Shown here piece after piece: positions 1-8,931 of a DNA stretch of 64,000 bases; the first letter of the stretch is position 1, and each line of letters starts with the position of its first letter. The notes below the pieces were generated by a model. The model was not told the DNA's origin. It did no database searches and saw only the letters and a program-made list of their open reading frames with translations. Source of the DNA: Alteromonas macleodii (lineage in GTDB: Bacteria; Pseudomonadota; Gammaproteobacteria; Enterobacterales; Alteromonadaceae); NCBI RefSeq assembly GCF_903772925.1, contig NZ_LR812090.1, positions 468,593 through 532,592 on the forward strand, given 5' to 3'. The translations under genes were made by a program, and so were the position numbers.

Positions 1-494
1 CTTGCGCTTGCCGTGCAGTCTAATTCATAGCTTGCGGTTAAAGCGCCAATTTTTATTTCCGGCCATAGGTCTGTGATCGCATTAAGCCAGTGATGATTAA
101 ATGAAGAGATAAGTAGCTGGCTAGTGCTTATGTTGCTTTGCTTTATTGCCTTCTTTACGTCTTCTACCCAGCTATTTACGTCATACAGATGCTTAATTTC
201 AATGTTGCACCACCTATCACTTGGAACGCATTGAAGGGTTTCTGAAAGAGAGGGTATGTGCTCTCCATCGCCAATGTCCATTTGTTTGAGAGATTGCCAA
301 GGCGTATCTAACAAATAACCTGTCTCGCGGGCTCTACGTGTAAGGGTTCTATCGTGAAAAACAATAATGCCGCTTTCGTGTTGATAAGTATCAAATTCAA
401 TGCCGTCGGCATCTTGTTCGAAGGCCAGTTTAAAGGCTTTTAGCGTATTTTCTGGGGCGGCTTTACTAGCGCCACGGTGGGCAAAAATTAGCAT
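1..494 (-). CDS. Glycerophosphodiester phosphodiesterase, C-terminus outside the window
   Basis: Hydrolyses glycerophosphodiesters to glycerol-3-phosphate and an alcohol, feeding phospholipid turnover. Reading the minus strand from the ATG at 494 gives an open frame of 164 codons that runs off the window edge. It begins MLIFAHRGG and carries the GDPD family catalytic set: His6-Arg7, Glu34 and Asp36 (GIEFD), and His48 (FHD). IEIK follows, as in the family. There is no signal peptide, so it is the short cytoplasmic UgpQ-like type rather than periplasmic GlpQ. It lies 32 bp downstream of the DMT permease and probably belongs to the same minus-strand transcript as psd. The 3' part is missing, so the exact subfamily is open. 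Confidence 0.9.
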   Translation of the reverse strand, partial: MLIFAHRGASKAAPENTLKAFKLAFEQDADGIEFDTYQHESGIIVFHDRTLTRRARETGYLLDTPWQSLKQMDIGDGEHIPSLSETLQCVPSDRWCNIEIKHLYDVNSWVEDVKKAIKQSNISTSQLLISSFNHHWLNAITDLWPEIKIGALTASYELDCTASA

Positions 495-526
495 CTACAT
501 TCCCTTCTTAAGTCTCAGAGCGAACG

Positions 527-1402
527 TTACTTATCGTTCGCGCTGTGTAACTTATGCGTGTTGAGCGTTTCATAGACTGACGCCGACGTTATAAGAATTC
601 CGCCTAGCAATGCGCTTAAGCCGGGCTTTTCATTAAGTAAAATTATGGCAAGAAAAACACCGTAAAGCGGCTGCATGCAGGCAATAAGTGAAAATGTCTT
701 TGCCCGTAAGTGACGCAGACTCGCCGCAATCAAAGCATGGGGAAGAGCGGTAAATACAGTGCCTAAAAGCAACAGCATTAGCCAAGAGCTCGTTGACGCC
801 GAGGCTATTTCCGCACTGCCTATTGGCAGCATTAATACACTGATAACCAAAGTTTGCCATGCCATAGCTTGCGCACCGCTGTAGTGCTTAAAATGCTTAC
901 GGTGAATTAGGTTTCTAAACGAGTACAAGATGGCAGATGCAATACCGATAAGTACCCCAAGGGTAACATCATTTTCCAATGATATTTCAGGCACAATTAA
1001 ATAAACACCAATGACTACCGTTAACGTAGATACAATGTCCTGCCACACCAGGCTAACCCGTTCGAAAAAAGGTTCAATAAGCACTGTAATAACAGGAAAG
1101 GTAAATAGCGCAATCATGCCAACAGATACGCCAGCATATTGCATTGCGGCAAAATAGGTAACCCAATGTAGCGCCATTAAAAACCCTAGACCAAGAGCGA
1201 CGCCATAATCTTTTCTGGAATTGAGCTTTATTTTATTTCCGGCCAGTTTCAAAAATGCCAGCAGGGCGATGCAAGCAAATACTGAACGCACTAGCGTAAT
1301 GTCACTGGCACTAAGTGGTACAAGCCTAGAAAAAAGGGCTGTACCACCTAATAAAATGACCGTGAGGTGAAGCGAAATCAGGCTTTTTTTAACAGCATCC
1401 AT
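527..1402 (-). CDS. DMT superfamily permease (EamA family)
   Basis: Predicted inner-membrane transporter of the drug/metabolite superfamily; the substrate cannot be read from sequence. The 291 residues form about ten hydrophobic segments arranged as two EamA repeats (about 10-135 and 145-280). The first repeat has an HWVTYFAAM segment and the second ends its conserved core with MQPLYGVFLAIILLNEKP, both typical of EamA proteins. It begins 3 nt after the psd stop codon, so it is very probably cotranscribed and translationally close to psd. The pairing with a phospholipid gene and a glycerophosphodiesterase is suggestive but does not prove a lipid-related substrate. Confidence 0.88.
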   Translation of the reverse strand: MDAVKKSLISLHLTVILLGGTALFSRLVPLSASDITLVRSVFACIALLAFLKLAGNKIKLNSRKDYGVALGLGFLMALHWVTYFAAMQYAGVSVGMIALFTFPVITVLIEPFFERVSLVWQDIVSTLTVVIGVYLIVPEISLENDVTLGVLIGIASAILYSFRNLIHRKHFKHYSGAQAMAWQTLVISVLMLPIGSAEIASASTSSWLMLLLLGTVFTALPHALIAASLRHLRAKTFSLIACMQPLYGVFLAIILLNEKPGLSALLGGILITSASVYETLNTHKLHSANDK

Positions 1403-1405
1403 AAA

Positions 1406-2383
1406 CTAGCTGTCAGCGCCCTCAGATGGTGTTTCTTTTTTTGTTTCACCTGCATCGTCATCGAACTCATCGCTATTTTGCTCAGGCTCTGGCGAAGCAA
1501 CGTCTTGTGAAGCTATCTCTTGTGAAGATAGTTTTGAAGCCATAGGTTCACCTAGGCGAGTAACCATACCTGGGGCAATATCTTCAAAGTTGATCATGTC
1601 TTTTTCAAAACATACCACAATGGTAGAGCCCAGTTTAAAGCGGCCAAGCTCGGCACCTTTTTCAAGGAAAACAGACGCTTCTGTGTCTTTTTCATATGAC
1701 CAGTGCTGAACGTTTTTACCTGCAGGTGGCGTAACTGTGCCTGCCCAAACGGTCTCAATACTAGCCACAATAGTTGCGCCTACTAGTACCATAGCCATTT
1801 TGCCTACAGGTGTATCAAACAGCGCCACAACACGTTCGTTACGTGCAAATAGCCCAGGTATATTTTGTGCCGTAAGCGGATTTACTGAAAACAATTCGCC
1901 TGGCACATATAGCATGTCAGTTAGGGTGCCCTCAACTGGCATATGAATTCTGTGATAATCGCGAGGGGCTAGGTAAATGGTAGCAAATTTACCATTTTTA
2001 AATGGTGCTGCTACTTCAGGTTTTCCGCCTAACAACGTCGTTAAGCTAAAATCGTGACCTTTGGCTTGGAAGATACTGTCGCTATGAATATCGCCAAACT
2101 GACTTACCGTGCCGTCAACGGCGTGGATCAGTACGTCTTCGTTTTCATCAATCGTACGTGCTTCAGGTTTAAGAGGGCGAGTGAAGAACTTATTGAAGCT
2201 TCGGTAATGTTCTGGTTTTTCATGCAGCGCTTCAGTCATATCAACATTGTATTGTTTGATAAACAGCTTGATGAAAAAGGTGGTGACGCTACCCATTTCC
2301 GCTTGTGCAAGTTTGCCTACAAGGCGTGAAAGCAGGTGCTTGGGTGTAACGTATTGTAAATTAACTTTAAGCCAATCTAACAC
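1406..2383 (-). CDS. psd: Phosphatidylserine decarboxylase proenzyme
   Basis: Converts phosphatidylserine to phosphatidylethanolamine at the inner membrane. The 325-residue proenzyme has the self-cleavage motif LGST at 251-254, where Ser253 would become the pyruvoyl group. The family residues Asp90 (VDG), Asp142, His144 and His147 (RDYHRIH) sit at the numbering expected from the E. coli enzyme. After the usual C-terminus there is an extra acidic, Ser/Glu-rich tail of about 45 residues, longer than in E. coli Psd and likely disordered. The gene stands downstream of rsgA and opposite orn, the same neighbourhood as in E. coli. A palindrome in its 5' region may be regulatory. Confidence 0.96.
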   Translation of the reverse strand: MLDWLKVNLQYVTPKHLLSRLVGKLAQAEMGSVTTFFIKLFIKQYNVDMTEALHEKPEHYRSFNKFFTRPLKPEARTIDENEDVLIHAVDGTVSQFGDIHSDSIFQAKGHDFSLTTLLGGKPEVAAPFKNGKFATIYLAPRDYHRIHMPVEGTLTDMLYVPGELFSVNPLTAQNIPGLFARNERVVALFDTPVGKMAMVLVGATIVASIETVWAGTVTPPAGKNVQHWSYEKDTEASVFLEKGAELGRFKLGSTIVVCFEKDMINFEDIAPGMVTRLGEPMASKLSSQEIASQDVASPEPEQNSDEFDDDAGETKKETPSEGADS

Positions 2384-2410
2384 AAAATATCTCCGTTTCT
2401 TTTATGCAAA

Positions 2411-2440
2411 CAATAACGCATTGCATAGATAACGTTATTG
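2411..2440. repeat. Inverted repeat upstream of psd
   Basis: CAATAACG at 2411-2418 and its exact complement CGTTATTG at 2433-2440 flank a 14-nt AT-rich loop, 28 bp upstream of the psd ATG. It has no T-tract on the psd side, so it looks more like an operator or a 5' leader hairpin than a terminator. Which protein, if any, binds is unknown. Confidence 0.4.
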
Positions 2441-2552
2441 TATAGTAAGTCGTAGTATTAAGAGCAACTTTAGGGTTATGAGTGCTTACACAAAAGCATA
2501 AGCACATGGTTCACACTGCAACATTTTCTTTACTGGCTTAGCCCCGCTACTA

Positions 2553-2590
2553 AATGTCAGCAGGCTCAATGTCAGCAAGCTCAATGTCAG
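2553..2590. repeat. Short 15-bp tandem repeat
   Basis: The 15-bp unit AATGTCAGCARGCTC occurs twice (2553-2567, 2568-2582, one mismatch) and is followed by an 8-bp partial copy. It lies in the 280-bp rsgA-psd gap, which otherwise shows no gene. This is probably a small slippage repeat. Confidence 0.6.
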
Positions 2591-2663
2591 TAATAAATGA
2601 TGTGCTTTTTAGACGCTTCTGCTGGTTCGGCGTTTCAGCGATGTCAAAACCCTAGGGCCGTTG

Positions 2664-3707
2664 TTATGCCCCGGGTGGCTGACTATGGCTAGGGCGCTGC
2701 TCTTCCATGGTGGTTAAAATTCTATGGTAGCTATCGAAGCGTTCAGCGCTAATTTTTCCTTCTTCAACAGCTTCTCTTAATATGCAGCCGGGGTCATTTA
2801 AGTGCTTGCAGTCTCTGAATTTACAGCCGCCCAAATAATCTCTGAACTCAATAAAGCCCCATGTAATTCTCTCGGTAGGAATATGCCACAGGCCAAATTC
2901 ACGTACCCCTGGAGAATCAATTAAATCACCCCCAGCCGGTAAATGAAGCAGTTTAGCCGCTGTGGTTGTGTGTTGCCCCAGTCCTGAGTTATCTGAAATG
3001 TCACCCGTTAACTCATCCGCGTCTGGCAAAACTTGGTTAATAAGGCTCGATTTACCAACACCCGACTGCCCTACGAAAACGCTGATATTATCGTTAAGGT
3101 ATTCATTAAGAGTGTTAATCCCTTCGCCAGTTTTGCAGCTGGTAAACAGGACTTCGTAGCCTAGTTTTTCGTAGGTTTTAAGCTGCTCCGTAACGTTTTC
3201 GCGCTCTTCATCGCTTAGCAATTCAACTTTGTTGAGCACAATAAGTGGCGTGATACCGATATCTTCACAGGCAACGAGATAGCGGTCGATTATGTTCAAT
3301 GAAAGGGTAGGTAAAATAGCGCTTACTACAATGATACGGTCAATATTCGCGGCAATGGGCTTAATACCGTCGTAATAATCAGGGCGAGTAAGAACAGAAT
3401 GCCTGTCTTTTACAATTTCGATGACTCCGCTTACACCCGACTCGGCGTCATCCCCTTTACTGAAAAACACCTTGTCTCCGCACACTACAGAGTCAACGGT
3501 ACGGCGAATGTGGCAACGGGATACGTCGCCATTGGCATCTTCAACGTCGGCGTGTTTTCCAAAGCGGCCAATCACAGTACCGCTTTCTAACGTACTTTCA
3601 TCAAGGTTCGCTGCGCCTTTAGAGGTGTGCTTTTCACGCAAGCGCTTGCTTCTGTTTGCTGCAACTTGTCGTTTCTGTCGTTGTGTAAGTTTTGGTTTTT
3701 TCGCCAC
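2664..3707 (-). CDS. rsgA: Ribosome small subunit-dependent GTPase RsgA
   Basis: Late-stage assembly GTPase of the 30S subunit. The 347 residues show the family layout: a basic N-terminus, an OB-fold (about 40-105), and a circularly permuted GTPase with G4 LNKVE near 158-162, then G1 GQSGVGKSS at 213-221, then G3 DSPG at 264-267. A C-terminal zinc knuckle follows with Cys295, Cys300, His302 and Cys308. It is divergent from orn with 86 bp between the start codons, as in E. coli. The C-terminal tail is short and Pro-rich. No oddities in key residues. Confidence 0.97.
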   Translation of the reverse strand: MAKKPKLTQRQKRQVAANRSKRLREKHTSKGAANLDESTLESGTVIGRFGKHADVEDANGDVSRCHIRRTVDSVVCGDKVFFSKGDDAESGVSGVIEIVKDRHSVLTRPDYYDGIKPIAANIDRIIVVSAILPTLSLNIIDRYLVACEDIGITPLIVLNKVELLSDEERENVTEQLKTYEKLGYEVLFTSCKTGEGINTLNEYLNDNISVFVGQSGVGKSSLINQVLPDADELTGDISDNSGLGQHTTTAAKLLHLPAGGDLIDSPGVREFGLWHIPTERITWGFIEFRDYLGGCKFRDCKHLNDPGCILREAVEEGKISAERFDSYHRILTTMEEQRPSHSQPPGA

Positions 3708-3793
3708 GATTCTTTTCTAGTTTCACGTATACTATGTCAATAATACCGTTTGTAGGGCATGGTTGCCATGTCTGTAGCGCAAAGAGGAAAGTA

Positions 3794-4339
3794 ATGAGTA
3801 AACACGACAGTAACCTTGTTTGGATAGACATGGAAATGACAGGGTTAGATCCTGAAACCTGTGTAGTAATGGAAATTGCGACCATTGTTACAGATGCACA
3901 ACTTAACATATTGGCTGAAGGCCCCGTAATAGCGGTACATCAAAGTGATGACGTACTAAACAATATGGACGAGTGGTGTACACGCGTTCACGGAGAAAGT
4001 GGGCTAACCGCGCGTTGCCGAGAAAGTAAGATAAGCGTAGAAGAAGCATCGGCGCAGACCATAGCCTTTTTAGAGCAGTGGGTAGATGCAGGTAAATCGC
4101 CGCTGTGTGGAAACACCATTGGGCAAGACAGACGCTTCATGGTGAAGTACATGCCCGAGCTTGAAGCCTACTTCCACTATAGAAATATTGATGTAAGTAC
4201 AATAAAAGAGCTAACGCGCCGCTGGAAGCCTGAAGTTTTAGACGGTTTCGAAAAGAAAGGTGTACATCTAGCGCTAGATGATATTCGCGAGTCTATTGAA
4301 GAAATGCGCTATTATCGAGAGAAAGTGTTTACGATTTAA
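3794..4339 (+). CDS. orn: Oligoribonuclease
   Basis: DEDDh-type 3'-5' exoribonuclease that degrades 2-5 nt RNA fragments, including pGpG from cyclic-di-GMP breakdown. The 181-residue product starts [19 protein letters not shown]; Asp12 and Glu14 are the first metal ligands, with GQDRRFM and HLALDDI supplying later DEDDh residues. I chose the ATG at 3794 because it has GAGGAAA just upstream and gives the normal family length; the frame stays open upstream to 3692, but that extension overlaps the rsgA 5' end. The gene is followed by tRNA-Gly genes, as in E. coli. Confidence 0.97.
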   Translation: MSKHDSNLVWIDMEMTGLDPETCVVMEIATIVTDAQLNILAEGPVIAVHQSDDVLNNMDEWCTRVHGESGLTARCRESKISVEEASAQTIAFLEQWVDAGKSPLCGNTIGQDRRFMVKYMPELEAYFHYRNIDVSTIKELTRRWKPEVLDGFEKKGVHLALDDIRESIEEMRYYREKVFTI

Positions 4340-4379
4340 GCATTCGAGCATCGAGGTGCAAAAAAAGTAGAATTAAAGG

Positions 4380-4407
4380 TTGCGTTACCCCAAAATTTTT
4401 GTAAAAT
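4380..4407 (+). promoter_or_regulatory. Sigma-70 promoter for the tRNA-Gly genes
   Basis: A -35 box TTGCGT (4380-4385), a 16-nt spacer and a -10 box TAAAAT (4402-4407) are followed by the GC-rich discriminator GCGCACC. A GC-rich discriminator is characteristic of stable-RNA promoters under stringent control. The predicted start is near 4414, about 27 nt upstream of the first tRNA. Confidence 0.7.
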
Positions 4408-4440
4408 GCGCACCACTTCAAACGAAGTACCTCTTTTGTT

Positions 4441-4516
<76 letters not shown>

Positions 4517-4569
4517 AATTTAAATCTGAATCTAATCAGATATCAAAAGATGCACAGCATCGACTCTAT

Positions 4570-4632
<63 letters not shown>

Positions 4633-4645
<13 letters not shown>

Positions 4646-5011
4646 AATTTTCAAACATCACGAAAATCTAAACATTAGCAGATGTATCGATGCGACCCCT
4701 TAATGGGCCCGCGACCGAGTGTCGGCCATTGCTTCGCAACGAGTTCAAATCTGTTTCCCGCTCCAAATTTTCAAACATCACGAAAATCTAAACATTAGCA
4801 GATGTATTGATACGACCCCTTAAAGGGCCCGCGACCGAGTGTCGGCCATTGCTTCGCAACGAGTTCAAATCTGTTTCCCGCTCCAAATTTTAAAACCTCA
4901 CGAAAATATAAACATTTACAGATGTATTGATGCGACCCCTTGATGGGCCCGCGACCGAGTGTCGGCCATTGCTTCGTAACGAGCTCAAACCTGTTTCCCG
5001 CTCTAAATTTT
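4633..5011 (+). repeat. 120-bp tandem array carrying tRNA-Gly 3' ends
   Basis: Three head-to-tail units (4633-4752, 4753-4872, 4873-4992) plus a partial unit to about 5011, with an exact 120-bp period. Each new junction repeats about 27 nt of the tRNA-Gly T-arm/acceptor 3' half, ending TTTCCCGCTCCA (CTCTA in the last). All three downstream junctions share the same one-base deletion in the T-stem and an altered T-loop (TTCAAAT or CTCAAAC), so they are not functional tRNAs. Units 1 and 2 differ at about three positions; unit 3 is more diverged. Each unit also has small hairpins such as CCGAGTGTCGG and TTGCTTCGCAA. The layout parallels the E. coli tyrT/rtT repeats. Confidence 0.92.
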
Positions 5012-5098
5012 TTCTTCAGTATTCATATCTCATAATCGCAGTTACTTTGTAAGCGATAGCTATCTGAACTTTCTGCTTTGTTAATGCTCAACTACTAG

Positions 5099-5896
5099 GT
5101 GCTTTTATGGATGGATGCATTAATGGTCGAGCCAAGGATTGATAGATATGAGCTTAAAAGAAGCTGTTTTACTCAAATAAGCCTGCCAAACGCTTCTGCT
5201 CTCGGTGCGTTTATACTTTCTCTAGGTACCAATGGGGCATTGTTACTCGCGTTGGCATTCACCACAGAAAACCAGTCTGTAAGTAAGCAACACTTTCCAC
5301 CCGTATTATTAAAAGCAGTATTAGTAACGCCAACGACTGCCCCTCAAAAGACCGAGATTGATTCAGAAACAGTGAATGAGAAAGGTAGTGACCTAGAACA
5401 TAGCGCTGCCATTGAAAACACTAAAAAGGGTGAGCAAGTATCGAGCGCTAGCAAAGTGGTTGGCAAACCTAAAGAACCACAGAAACTTTTGGTAAAAGAA
5501 CCTTCACCACAATTTAAAGCAAGAACAGAAGAAACCAAGGTTAAAATTCGGGATGCCACACAAGATTATATCAATCGTTTGAACGCACAACGATTGCATG
5601 ACATCGCTAATCAATCACCTTCAAACAAAACCCATTCGAATGTGAAAAGAAACCCTAAGCTTTCTAACTCCTTCAATACTGAAAACGAAGACTTTCTAAA
5701 AAGCATCGAAATAGTCGTTGATTGCAGTTCAATAAAAGGGAAGTTATTTAGCGCCCTCAGTAAAAATAAGGGAGTAACGATTGAGGATCGCGACTTTCCT
5801 CCTTCACCCGGCTCTACAACCGTCCAGGGAACTGTAAAGTGTAGGGATAACAGTCGCTTCAATGATTATATTAATCGTCGACTAAATAACGAATGA
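5099..5896 (+). CDS. Orphan single-pass membrane protein, TonB-like layout
   Basis: I do not recognise this 265-residue protein. It has a short cytoplasmic N-terminus, one hydrophobic segment (about 36-56), then a long hydrophilic region rich in Lys, Glu, Pro and Ser (about 60-200) and a small C-terminal domain with two cysteines (VDCSS and VKCRD) that could form a disulfide in the periplasm. This anchor-linker-domain plan resembles TonB or TolA, but no TonB C-terminal motif is evident. The frame opens with GTG at 5099; ATG codons at 5111 and 5123 are equally possible starts. It sits directly behind the tRNA array and upstream of a TonB-dependent receptor, without other partners. Confidence 0.65.
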   Translation: MLLWMDALMVEPRIDRYELKRSCFTQISLPNASALGAFILSLGTNGALLLALAFTTENQSVSKQHFPPVLLKAVLVTPTTAPQKTEIDSETVNEKGSDLEHSAAIENTKKGEQVSSASKVVGKPKEPQKLLVKEPSPQFKARTEETKVKIRDATQDYINRLNAQRLHDIANQSPSNKTHSNVKRNPKLSNSFNTENEDFLKSIEIVVDCSSIKGKLFSALSKNKGVTIEDRDFPPSPGSTTVQGTVKCRDNSRFNDYINRRLNNE

Positions 5897-6368
5897 TTTT
5901 CTAAGTTTCTCGTTTACATCACATTATTCTCTGGTTCTGGATATTAATTCCAACGCCTTTGCATCAAAATGGTGCACTTGTGGTTGGGTTGTAGATTAAA
6001 GTCTATAACTAATTGAAATGTAGTTTAAAAAACCATTGTTTTGTGAGTTCTTATACAGTGCGCTTGCCTCTTCTTGTGTCATTTTTTGAGATTAATTGCA
6101 CTTTAAATGAATAAATACCCTGTTTTTATCTGGCTTTTACCGGTTTTTATATTAGAATGCGCGCAAATTCCGGCACGTATTCTGCTGAGCTATAGGCTCT
6201 AGACCTTTTTCAGCGAATAGTAACGATAGATAAGAGTAAGGCGACCAAGAACGAGCCGGTACGCATAATTACCCAATTCACGCTAGAAACACTCAATCAG
6301 AAGGACTCTGTTATTCCAACGGAATGGGCTAGTGACTTTTTAGTAATGTCCATTTAAAGAGAGAGAAC
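5897..6368. other. 472-bp gap upstream of the TonB-dependent receptor
   Basis: No convincing gene, tRNA or known riboswitch is visible. The stretch is AT-rich to about 6160 and less so after it. It presumably holds the receptor promoter and a long 5' leader. The Shine-Dalgarno sequence AGAGAGAG lies just before the ATG at 6369. Confidence 0.5.
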
Positions 6369-8839
6369 ATGCAGAGTAAAAGTGCTCCTTTTCATATTTC
6401 CGCTGTAGCAGGCGCAGTACTAGCCGCTTGCTCAAGCCAAGGCGCATACGCCCAAACGGTTGCAGTAGACGAAAAACAAATTGAAAAAGTAGAAGTAACC
6501 GCAACGCGCAGAAGTGGCACTCTTCAGGAAGTGCCTATTAATATTTCTGCACTAACATCTGACGTGTTAGACCAACAGAATATTGAAGATCTTGACGGCG
6601 TAGCCCGATGGGTACCTGGTCTTACTGTGACAGATCAGGGCGGGCGGAACGATTCTCCAATTATCGTACGTGGTCTAAATACTAATTCATCAGGACCTGG
6701 TTCAAATGGGGGCACCGTAGCCACTTATTTTGGTGACATTCCTCTTTTCCTAAACATGCGTCTTGTCGACGTGGATCGGGTTGAAGTTCTTATTGGGCCG
6801 CAAGGTACGCTTTATGGGGCCGGAACTTTAGGTGGCGCTATTCGCTACCTTCCGAAGAAAGTTGACCTAGAGTTTATGTCTGGTGAAGTAACGGGTGATG
6901 TGTTCAGCATTAGCGAAAGTGACTCGTTAGGCGGGGAAAGCAGTATTGTCTTTAATGCACCTATTATTGATGGTGAATTAGCGGTACGTGCGTCACTAAA
7001 CTATTTCAATAACCCTGGCTTCCTTGACTACAACTATGTAGTAAAAGAAGGCGGTGTATCACTGCCTGACCCAGACTGGTCTAACGAAGAAGAAGTAAAT
7101 AGCAACTTAAAGCAGGTTGAAGATGCAAATGGCGAAGACACGCTAACCGGTCGTATTGCAGTGCGTTGGGCGCCAAACGAATGGTTTGACAGCACTTTGA
7201 CTTACTTCTATCAAAAGCAAGACGTTGAAGGCCGTTCTATTACCCACTACGACTCACTTTCCTCTGAAAATCCTTTGAGCGAAGTTATTGGTGAGTATGA
7301 GTCAGCGTATCGTTATGAAGAGCCTCGCGAAAAAGAAGACGAACTTTTGAGCTTAGAAATGAGTGCCGATTTGGGCTTTGCTGAATTAGTGTCTGCAACA
7401 GGCTTGTCTAACTTTAATGCAAACGGCCAGCGTGACCAAACAGACTTGTTAATTCGCTTAGACTATAGCTATGAAGAATTTCCAGCATTCTCTGCTTACA
7501 CCGAAGAAGAATCTGAACGCGAAGTCTTTACACAAGAGCTTCGCCTAATTTCGCAAACGGACGGCCCTCTTTCTTGGATTGTTGGTGGTTTTTATTACGA
7601 TTTAGACAGTGAAGGCAGCAGTAAAGAATTTACGCCTAACTTTGATGTTATGCTATCGAAGTGTGGGGCGTAGAGGGTAACTACCGCCCTGACTCGCTTG
7701 AATACTTTTCAGTAGACGAAAGTGAGGTTACTGAAAAGGCCCTATTCGGTGAACTTACTTACGAGTTAACAAGAGACTGGGACGTAACATTAGGTCTGCG
7801 CGCATACCAATATGATGTCTATTCGCGTTCGGCAGTAGATTTACCGCTTTATAATTCTGTATTTGAAAGCCGAGCGTCTGATTCTATTGTGCTAGATTTT
7901 GGTGAGACAGAGGCTGACGATAGTGGCACGTTATTTAAGTTCAACACGAGCTATCAATTTACCGCTAGTACTATGGGTTATTTGACCATCAGTGAAGGCT
8001 TTAGAATTGGTGGCGCGAATAGCGTTGGTGCTTGCCCTGATAATGTTGACGATCTTAATAACCAAATAGTTTGTGCTACGCCTGACGAGCAACTCTATGA
8101 GGCAGACACCACTACTAACTACGAGCTAGGCGTTAAAACCAGTTTCTTTAAAAATAAGCTTCAATTAAATACGGCGCTATTCTATGTTGACTGGCAGGAC
8201 CCACAGGTATCTGGGGCAACAGTTAATGGTCAGCAGCCTATTATTGTTAACGCAGAGGGTGCAGAGTCGAAAGGAGCTGAGTTCTCGGTGCGTGGTATTA
8301 TCGGCGACAATATCACGACTTATGCAACATATGCCTACACAAAAGCTGAGTTAACAGCCGACGCACCTTTCTTATTCGGCGTGTTCGATGACCAAGGTAC
8401 AGAGCTTCAAGATTTCTACGATGGTAAAGAGGGTGATCGTTTACCAGGAACGGCAGAGCATCAGTTTTCATTCGGTATTACTTACAGCCAAGAAGTATTT
8501 GACGATAAAATGCTAAACGTAAACTACGGTATCACTGCGCAAAGCGATGTGTATACCACTGTTGGTCTTCGCCAAGATGGTGAAGCGCTACCTGGCTATG
8601 CTGTAAGTAATCTAAACGCCACTATTTCAGATGAAGACTGGTCGGTAACGCTTTATATCGACAACTTATTTGATAAGTATGCATTTACTTCTACTCGTCG
8701 TAACGTAGGTGATATAGGTTTAGGTCAATTTAACGACACCCTAGAACCTAATGGTACTGAAATACAGCGAAACTATGGTCATTATGTGTTAACGCCGCGT
8801 ACCGTAGGATTGATGTTTAAGTATCAATTTGGCATGTAG
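6369..8839 (+). pseudogene. TonB-dependent outer-membrane receptor, frameshifted
   Basis: Energy-coupled outer-membrane receptor; substrate unknown. Residues 1-28 are a signal peptide (cleavage near AYAQ), followed by a TonB box-like EKVEVTATR and a plug domain with the typical GPQGTLYGAGTLGGAIRY. The first frame (6369-7673, 434 codons) stops at TAG 7671, while the barrel continues in the next frame from about 7650 (YAIEVWGVEGNYRPD) to 8839 and ends in the family signature of a terminal aromatic-rich strand. Together the two parts make about 820 residues, the normal length. Loss of one base around 7647 (GAT-GAT-TAT to GAT-GTTAT) explains the break. Both halves look otherwise intact, so this is a very recent mutation or a sequencing error. 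Confidence 0.88.
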
Positions 8840-8868
8840 TATAGTTACTGCTGTACGATACAATATGG

Positions 8869-8901
8869 GGCGCTTACGCTTAACGTGTAAGCGCCTTTTT
8901 T
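8869..8901 (+). terminator. Rho-independent terminator after the TonB receptor
   Basis: The stem GGCGCTTAC/GTAAGCGCC (9 bp) is followed by six T residues. It separates the receptor from the downstream sulfotransferase gene. Confidence 0.85.
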
Positions 8902-8931
8902 GTTTAATAACGGTTTAAATACAGATAAACA

